The position numbers were made by a program, and so were the translations under genes. From Planctomycetaceae bacterium (GTDB lineage: Bacteria; Planctomycetota; Planctomycetia; Pirellulales; Thermoguttaceae), in assembly GCA_003509805.1 (NCBI GenBank), contig DOMV01000353.1, positions 1-8,993 of the forward strand: DNA of 8,993 bases. The letters are read 5' to 3'. Shown one piece after another: positions 4,627 through 8,993 of the stretch. The notes under the pieces were generated by a model. The model made no database searches, was not told the DNA's origin, and was given only the letters and a program-made list of their open reading frames with translations. Positions within the stretch are counted from its first letter, which is position 1. Each line of letters starts with the position of its first letter.

Positions 4627-6906
4627 ATGGAATACGTTATCCGAATGATATGCCAGAATGTGGATTTATGTATCGTATTCCTCGTCGCGGTCGCCGCCAT
4701 GGGAGTCATGACCGTTTGGCTTCTCAAAAAGCGGCAGAGCGGCCCGTTTATCACGGTCGCATGGCTGATATACCTCCTTCTCCTGGTCGCCGGTTTTGGC
4801 TTGATTCTCCATGAAGAGGCGTTGGAACAAGACGCGTGGGAACAGAATCTCCTCGGTTTGGCATCCGTTTTCGCCCACACGACCGAAATACTCGGCCACC
4901 ACCGGATTCAACCGTTGCCCGAAATCGGTGAGAGCCAGCCTGCCGGTTTCCCGGAGAATTCGGGAACAACCAAGGGACCGGCGACCAAAAGGCATGTCAC
5001 CGATCTCGAAGCCATGTCGACCGAGCGATCGAAGCGTTGCACCGATCCGGACGTTTATGCCCGCATTATCACGTTGCATACGGGCTGGTGCCGGGACTTG
5101 AATATGGTCGGCTACGTTTTTACGCTGCGTTCGCTCGGCGAAAACAAGGTCGAATTCATTTGCAGTTGTCCGGCCGACGTCGATGAGAAAAGCGGATATG
5201 CCGGCGAATTGGAAGTCGGCGATCCGCCGTTCACCCCTTACATGGAAGAGGGAAAATTCGCGTGGTACGACGTCTATGGCAAGGGGTTCCAGGGCAACAT
5301 CGCCGTGGATACGAACGTCGCGTCGAACGAATATGGAAACTGGGTGACCGCGGTCGCGCCGCTTCGGGCTCCCGACGGCCATATCGAAGCGATTCTCGGC
5401 GTCGATTTCCGGGTCGACGAATGGTTTCACTACACACGGATTTCACGGAACAAAAGCATGGCGTACCTGCTCACGGTCTGCTTGTTTTTCCTGATCGGCA
5501 CGATCTTCGTGGCAAGTCTTCACGATTCGCTGGCGTCGATGCACCGGATAAACGGCCGTTTGCTTCTCGCCCAAAAAGAAGCCGAGACGGCCATGAAGGC
5601 GAAAAACGATTTTCTGGCGAACATGAGCCATGAAATCCGAACGCCGATGATCGCCGTTCTCGGTTTCACCGATATTCTTGCGAACAAGATTCTCGCGCAT
5701 GCCCCAGACAAATTGCGCCGCGAAGGGGAAGGGTATGTCGAAATCATCCGTCAAAGCAGCGAGGAGCTTTTGACGATCATCAACAATGTTCTCGAATTTA
5801 CCAAGACGGAGAATCAGCGGCACGAACTGATCGCCCGGCCGACCGACCTGAGGGAAATCCTTCGCAACGTCGCCGATCCGATACGGGCGCTTGCGGAAAA
5901 AAAGGGCCTTTCCTTCTCCATGCTTCCCGCTGAAAACCTTCCCGATCTGATTTCGGTCGACGGTGTCCGCCTGCAACGTTTGTTGACGAATATCCTCAAC
6001 AATGCCGTCAAGTTCACGGAAACGGGATCCGTCGTTTTTGAGATTCTCGCCGAAAAAACGACAAAAACCGACTTGACGGAAAAGACGCCGGCGCCGATCA
6101 CGACGACGCCCCGCGCATCGGACCCCCCGGAATTGAAAACGGAACCGGAATTGAAAACAGAAAGCGAAGAAAACGTCCGCCTCCTTTTCCGTGTCGTCGA
6201 TACAGGGATCGGAATGAGCCGCGACCAGACCGACGCGGCTTTTCGTCCGTTTACGCAAGTGGATGCCAGTGTGACCCGGCGGTATGGCGGAGCGGGGCTC
6301 GGTCTTTCCGTTTCCCGTAACCTCGCTCACCTGCTCGGCGGAACACTCTCGATGACAAGCGAATTGGGACGCGGAACGACCTGCGTGTTTATTCTTGAGT
6401 CCTCCGTTTCCCCGATCAGGAGCCTCCAGGAAAAGCAATCGGCCGATCCGAATCCCGAGTCCGTGCCCGCTCGGAACGAGGAAGAGACGACCGAAAACGA
6501 ATCGGCGCCGTCCAGCGCGGTGCTTGAGGGACGTCGGGTTTTATTGGTCGAAGATCTTGTCATCAATCAAATGGTGATCACGTCACTCCTGCGCGAGGCG
6601 GGGGCCGAAATCGAAGTCGCCGATAACGGACAGATCGGGATCGACAAAGTCAACGCCGCGGGATCGTTCGACGTCATCCTGATGGACATGCAAATGCCCG
6701 TACTGGACGGATATGAAGCGACGCGGCTGTTGCGAAAATCCGGGTATTCCGCCCCGATTATCGCCGTGACCGCCCATGCCCTGAGCGGTGACCGGGAAAA
6801 GACGCTCGAAGCCGGTTGCGACGACTATCTTGCCAAACCTTTCAACGCCGATCGATTACTGGAAATGATCCTGCGATTCGTCGATAAGGCGGAAAATCGA
6901 ACGTGA
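4627..6906 (+). CDS. Membrane hybrid histidine kinase (Cache sensor-HisKA-HATPase_c-receiver)
   Basis: 759-residue complete hybrid sensor kinase: ATP-dependent autophosphorylation on His, then transfer to its own receiver. Helices at about 14-33 and 41-61 flank a KKRQ loop; a Cache-like extracytoplasmic sensor at 62-275 ends in AILGVDFRVDEWF; the third helix is at 279-298, followed by a helical linker. HisKA has H335 in SHEIRTPM. The ATPase domain shows an N box (N455, N459), G1 DTGIGM (D525), F box FRPF (539-542) and G2 GGAGLGL (554-560). A Thr/Pro/Glu-rich insert of about 40 residues (476-515) lies between N box and G1. After a linker, the receiver (636-757) has E642/D643, phosphoacceptor D687, T715 and K737. 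The sensor contains four cysteines (138, 155, 179, 181). It is the paralogue of the gene 13 bp upstream and probably supplies the missing kinase activity. The signal sensed is unknown, and there is no DNA-binding or enzymatic output domain. Confidence 0.93.
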   Translation: MEYVIRMICQNVDLCIVFLVAVAAMGVMTVWLLKKRQSGPFITVAWLIYLLLLVAGFGLILHEEALEQDAWEQNLLGLASVFAHTTEILGHHRIQPLPEIGESQPAGFPENSGTTKGPATKRHVTDLEAMSTERSKRCTDPDVYARIITLHTGWCRDLNMVGYVFTLRSLGENKVEFICSCPADVDEKSGYAGELEVGDPPFTPYMEEGKFAWYDVYGKGFQGNIAVDTNVASNEYGNWVTAVAPLRAPDGHIEAILGVDFRVDEWFHYTRISRNKSMAYLLTVCLFFLIGTIFVASLHDSLASMHRINGRLLLAQKEAETAMKAKNDFLANMSHEIRTPMIAVLGFTDILANKILAHAPDKLRREGEGYVEIIRQSSEELLTIINNVLEFTKTENQRHELIARPTDLREILRNVADPIRALAEKKGLSFSMLPAENLPDLISVDGVRLQRLLTNILNNAVKFTETGSVVFEILAEKTTKTDLTEKTPAPITTTPRASDPPELKTEPELKTESEENVRLLFRVVDTGIGMSRDQTDAAFRPFTQVDASVTRRYGGAGLGLSVSRNLAHLLGGTLSMTSELGRGTTCVFILESSVSPIRSLQEKQSADPNPESVPARNEEETTENESAPSSAVLEGRRVLLVEDLVINQMVITSLLREAGAEIEVADNGQIGIDKVNAAGSFDVILMDMQMPVLDGYEATRLLRKSGYSAPIIAVTAHALSGDREKTLEAGCDDYLAKPFNADRLLEMILRFVDKAENRT
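6127..6162 (+). repeat. 18-bp tandem duplication inside the kinase ATPase domain insert
   Basis: CCGGAATTGAAAACGGAA (6127-6144) is repeated directly at 6145-6162 with one change, coding PELKTE twice. It lies in the insert between N box and G1, keeps the frame, and looks like recent slippage or duplication. Confidence 0.8.
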
Positions 6907-7177
6907 GGAACGGGGTCGATGCGCCGGCGGCGAAACGCGGCAGACTCCATCCGCGCCATTTCAAAGCCCCTCCTTTTTTGCCCTTGTTCTTGCTCGCCGG
7001 TTAAAAATGCTGTATCTTGACTTGCTGGTCTTGGGATAAACCGTTACTGATCTGTGAAAAAATTTGGAACGTAGCGGCGACGGAGGAAGTCGCGCCGCAT
7101 TGCCACCATACGGCGCGCAGGGGCGGCTTGAGTGACGGTCGAAATTTATTCGCGGGTCCATCATTTTTCTTGTGTTC
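6907..7177. other. Non-coding region between the sensor operon and the FHA gene
   Basis: This is 271 bp without a supported gene. No convincing terminator follows the kinase stop: a 5-bp CGCGG/CCGCG hairpin (6936-6955) precedes CCTTTTTTG at some distance. A possible promoter is TTGCTC (6990-6995) with TATCTT (7013-7018) at 17 bp, which is weak. Further right are two overlapping GC hairpins (7074-7117). A TTGACT at 7017-7022 has no matching -10. The last 40 bp before the FHA start are T-rich and hold no ribosome binding site. Confidence 0.4.
7074..7117 (+). promoter_or_regulatory. Two mutually exclusive hairpins upstream of the FHA gene
   Basis: GCGGCGAC (7074-7081) can pair with GTCGCGCCGC (7089-7098) apart from a 2-nt bulge. 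CGCGCCG (7091-7097), part of that same arm, can instead pair perfectly with CGGCGCG (7111-7117). The two folds cannot form together, as in an attenuator or switch, but there is no U-tract and short GC repeats arise readily in this composition. Confidence 0.25.
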
Positions 7178-7921
7178 ATGGCCCTCATTACGCTTCGCAT
7201 CCTGGACGGTCCCGGTCGGGGAATGATCTATCACCAGATCATTACCCCGGTTACGATTGGCCGAGAGGAAGGAAACGCCATCCAGCTCAACGACGAACGG
7301 GTCAGCCGGTTTCACCTGCGAATCACGGATGACGAGGGAACCATCCTGCTGAGCGATCTTCAAAGCACGAATGGAACCCGGATTAACGGAGAGTCGGTTC
7401 ATTTGTGGGCGCTTCGGCCCGGTGACTTGATCAGTATCGGTCGTTCCCAGATTCTTGTCGGTTCCGCCCAGGAAATAGCCAATCGGCTCAATAGTATTCG
7501 CAAAGAAGATATAGCCTCGGCCGCCCGAATGGGGGGCGATGAAATCCATTTTTTGGAGAATGCGCTCTTTTCACCGCCTGCGAGTCCCTCGACCACCTCT
7601 TCGACGGCGTTTTCTTCCTCGCCGTTTGAGGCGGAGATTTTTCGAGGCATGGACAAGGACAGCCTTGGCAGTCTCCATTTGCTTCCCCCGCCCCAGTTCC
7701 CCAAAGGGCTGCAACCTAAGCAGTCCTCGCAAATCCTGGAACTTCTCCATTACATTCATCTTCGTTTGCGGTATTTGGTGACAAGCGTATCGGTTCCTCA
7801 AAAAGAGAACAAAGACGTGTCGGAAGACGATTCGGTCATATTGGCGATGCACCAATGGCAAAATCTTCTCGACCTTTACGGCCGTGTTGCGCTCCTTCTT
7901 CACTCCGTGACGGAGCCATGA
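7178..7921 (+). CDS. FHA-domain protein
   Basis: 247-residue cytoplasmic protein with an N-terminal forkhead-associated domain, a phosphothreonine-binding module that commonly reads Ser/Thr kinase signalling. The phosphopeptide-binding signature is complete: G28-R29, S43-R44-x-H46 and S63-T64-N65-G66-T67, with the domain spanning about 1-97 and ending RPGDLISIGRSQILVG. A Ser/Thr/Pro-rich stretch (about 125-150) follows, then a probably helical C-terminal region (about 180-247) that I do not recognise. No membrane segment or signal peptide is visible. The ATG at 7178 begins the first beta strand neatly; a GTG two codons earlier is the alternative, and neither has a ribosome binding site. It lies 99 bp before rsmH on the same strand and may be co-transcribed. 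No Ser/Thr kinase is visible in the window. Confidence 0.9.
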   Translation: MALITLRILDGPGRGMIYHQIITPVTIGREEGNAIQLNDERVSRFHLRITDDEGTILLSDLQSTNGTRINGESVHLWALRPGDLISIGRSQILVGSAQEIANRLNSIRKEDIASAARMGGDEIHFLENALFSPPASPSTTSSTAFSSSPFEAEIFRGMDKDSLGSLHLLPPPQFPKGLQPKQSSQILELLHYIHLRLRYLVTSVSVPQKENKDVSEDDSVILAMHQWQNLLDLYGRVALLLHSVTEP

Positions 7922-8020
7922 GCGGGGATGACGGTTCTGAAACAAGTCACGTACCATTTTGGGTTGACCGGCCCGAAAACTGGTATTGGAGCGGAATGCG
8001 ATTTCTGCTAGACTGTCCGG
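7922..8020. other. Spacer between FHA gene and rsmH
   Basis: 99 bp with no terminator-like hairpin, so read-through from the FHA gene is possible. A TTGACC at 7964-7969 has no -10 at the right distance, and TTGGAG/TAGACT (7986-7991/8009-8014, 17 bp) is a poor promoter match. No ribosome binding site precedes the rsmH start. Confidence 0.35.
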
Positions 8021-8959
8021 ATGATCCATCTCTCGGTGTTGCCTGATAAATCGATTGCAATGCTCAACCCTCGAATGGGGGATGTTTTCGTCGACGGGAC
8101 CTTGGGGGCCGGCGGACATACGGAACGCATCGCCCGCGCCGTTGGACCGAACGGCTTGGTCATCGCCTTTGATCGCGATGTCACGGCCATTGATCGAACG
8201 GAACGGCGTTTGAAACAAGCGGGCCTGCGTAATATCCGGTATGTTCACGCGAATTACCGTTTTTTAGGCGAGGCCCTTGATCGGCTCGGCATCGCGGCCG
8301 TCGATGGAATCCTTTTGGATATAGGACTTTCAAGCGATCAACTTGCGGACCGGGAACGTGGATTCAGCTTTGAGTCGGAAGGGTTGCTCGATTTGCGTTT
8401 CGATACGAGCGAAGGACAGCCCGCCTACGAGTTGTTGGAGCATTGGAGCGAAGAACACATTGCCGATGTGTTGTTTCAATACGGGGAAGAAAAATTCAGC
8501 CGGCGGATTGCCCGCGCGATCGTGGAAAAACGGACTACTGAAAAGCCGCTCCGAACGGCTCGGGAATTTGCGGAAATCGTGCGTCGCCGCGTTCCCCGCG
8601 AGAAGCGGGACAAACGTGATAAATTCGGAAATCACAACAGCAGGAACATTGATCCGGCAACCCGATCGTTTCAGGGCTTGCGAATCGCCGTCAACGAGGA
8701 ACTCGATTCGCTGGATTCCTTGCTGAAATCCTCGCCCGACCATGTCAAACCCGGCGGTCGCGTCGCCGTGATCAGTTTTCATTCGTTGGAGGACAGGGTT
8801 GTCAAGAATTATTTCCGGGACGAGGACCGGTTGAACGTGTTGACGAAAAAACCGATCATCGCCGATGAAGAGGAATGTAATCGTAATCCACGGGCCCGAA
8901 GCGCCAAACTACGAGTCGCGGAACGGGTTGGACGAGGCGCACCGGACTTCGGCATTTAG
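8021..8959 (+). CDS. rsmH: 16S rRNA (cytosine1402-N4)-methyltransferase RsmH (MraW)
   Basis: 312-residue enzyme of normal family length that methylates N4 of C1402 in 16S rRNA with S-adenosylmethionine, tuning the ribosomal P site. The SAM-binding motif VDGTLGAGGHT (24-34, D25) and the acidic FDRD (D51) are present. So are the family blocks ILLDIGLSSDQL, RGFSF...LDLRFD, YGEEKFSRRIARAIV, IDPATRSFQGLRIAVNEEL, GGRVAVISFHSLEDRVVKNYF and the C-terminal NPRARSAKLRVAERV. The start is fixed: an in-frame TAG at 8009-8011 leaves the ATG at 8021 as the first good codon. The N-terminus begins HLSVL where most members have HxPVLL, and is therefore a little short. No Shine-Dalgarno sequence is present. mraZ is absent upstream; ftsL or other dcw genes cannot be seen because only 34 bp follow. 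Confidence 0.97.
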   Translation: MIHLSVLPDKSIAMLNPRMGDVFVDGTLGAGGHTERIARAVGPNGLVIAFDRDVTAIDRTERRLKQAGLRNIRYVHANYRFLGEALDRLGIAAVDGILLDIGLSSDQLADRERGFSFESEGLLDLRFDTSEGQPAYELLEHWSEEHIADVLFQYGEEKFSRRIARAIVEKRTTEKPLRTAREFAEIVRRRVPREKRDKRDKFGNHNSRNIDPATRSFQGLRIAVNEELDSLDSLLKSSPDHVKPGGRVAVISFHSLEDRVVKNYFRDEDRLNVLTKKPIIADEEECNRNPRARSAKLRVAERVGRGAPDFGI

Positions 8960-8993
8960 CCGGCGCATCGACACCGTGCCGGGCGTCCCCGGC

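Noticed and set aside
3744..4880. Long minus-strand open frame of 378 codons opposite the sensor genes
   Set aside because: It lies antisense to clear HisKA and receiver motifs, shows no domain of its own, and its length follows from the codon bias of the plus-strand genes.
5443..6438. Minus-strand open frame of 331 codons opposite the kinase
   Set aside because: It is the antisense shadow of the HisKA and ATPase domains, with a low-complexity Arg/Phe-rich translation and no motif.
6826..6975. Small minus-strand ORF starting at 6959 after a strong AAGGAGG (about 6975-6969)
   Set aside because: The ribosome binding site and 9-nt spacing look good, but the frame gives only about 45 Arg-rich residues, mostly antisense to the kinase C-terminus, with no promoter seen. 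CCTCCTTTTTT on the plus strand may explain the motif by chance.
7001..7549. Minus-strand open frame overlapping the FHA gene
   Set aside because: It overlaps the well-supported FHA domain, and its translation has no recognisable features.
7855..8046. 63-codon plus-strand frame across the FHA-rsmH gap
   Set aside because: It overlaps both genes in another frame and has no ribosome binding site or motif.

Overview
The window carries seven protein genes in three transcriptional blocks, on fairly GC-rich, bacterial chromosomal DNA. I see no rRNA, tRNA, CRISPR array, transposase or other mobile-element hallmark. Several traits suggest a planctomycete (Planctomycetota), by inference only: tandem membrane hybrid histidine kinases with Cache-type sensors, an FHA protein beside rsmH, a small type II secretion-like pseudopilin pair, and starts that often lack a Shine-Dalgarno sequence. 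A phylogeny of RsmH would settle this.

Left part (1-2528). A DUF502/COV-type two-helix membrane protein (148-1062, +) converges on two prepilin-like genes on the minus strand. These read leftward as a GspH/FimT-like protein (2528-1686) and then a GspI-like protein (1565-1104). The facing ends share a small hairpin at the DUF502 stop codon.

Middle (2529-6906). A divergent control region of about 370 bp separates the pseudopilin genes from a two-gene sensor operon. Both sensor proteins have the same layout: two N-terminal membrane helices, an extracytoplasmic Cache-like sensor, a third helix, HisKA, and a C-terminal receiver. The second (4627-6906) is a complete hybrid histidine kinase. The first (2895-4613) has no ATP-binding (HATPase_c) domain; a palindrome-rich linker of about 90 residues joins HisKA straight to the receiver. 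The genes are 13 bp apart and clearly paralogous. My inference is that the first protein works only with the second, as a heterodimer partner or as a target for phosphorylation in trans. No output domain or HPt protein is visible in the window. This pair is the most interesting content here.

Right part (6907-8993). After a 271-bp non-coding stretch with possible alternative hairpins come an FHA-domain protein (7178-7921) and, 99 bp on, rsmH (8021-8959), the 16S rRNA C1402 N4-methyltransferase. In many bacteria rsmH follows mraZ at the head of the dcw cluster; here the FHA gene holds that place. The last 34 bp after rsmH are too short to show the next gene.
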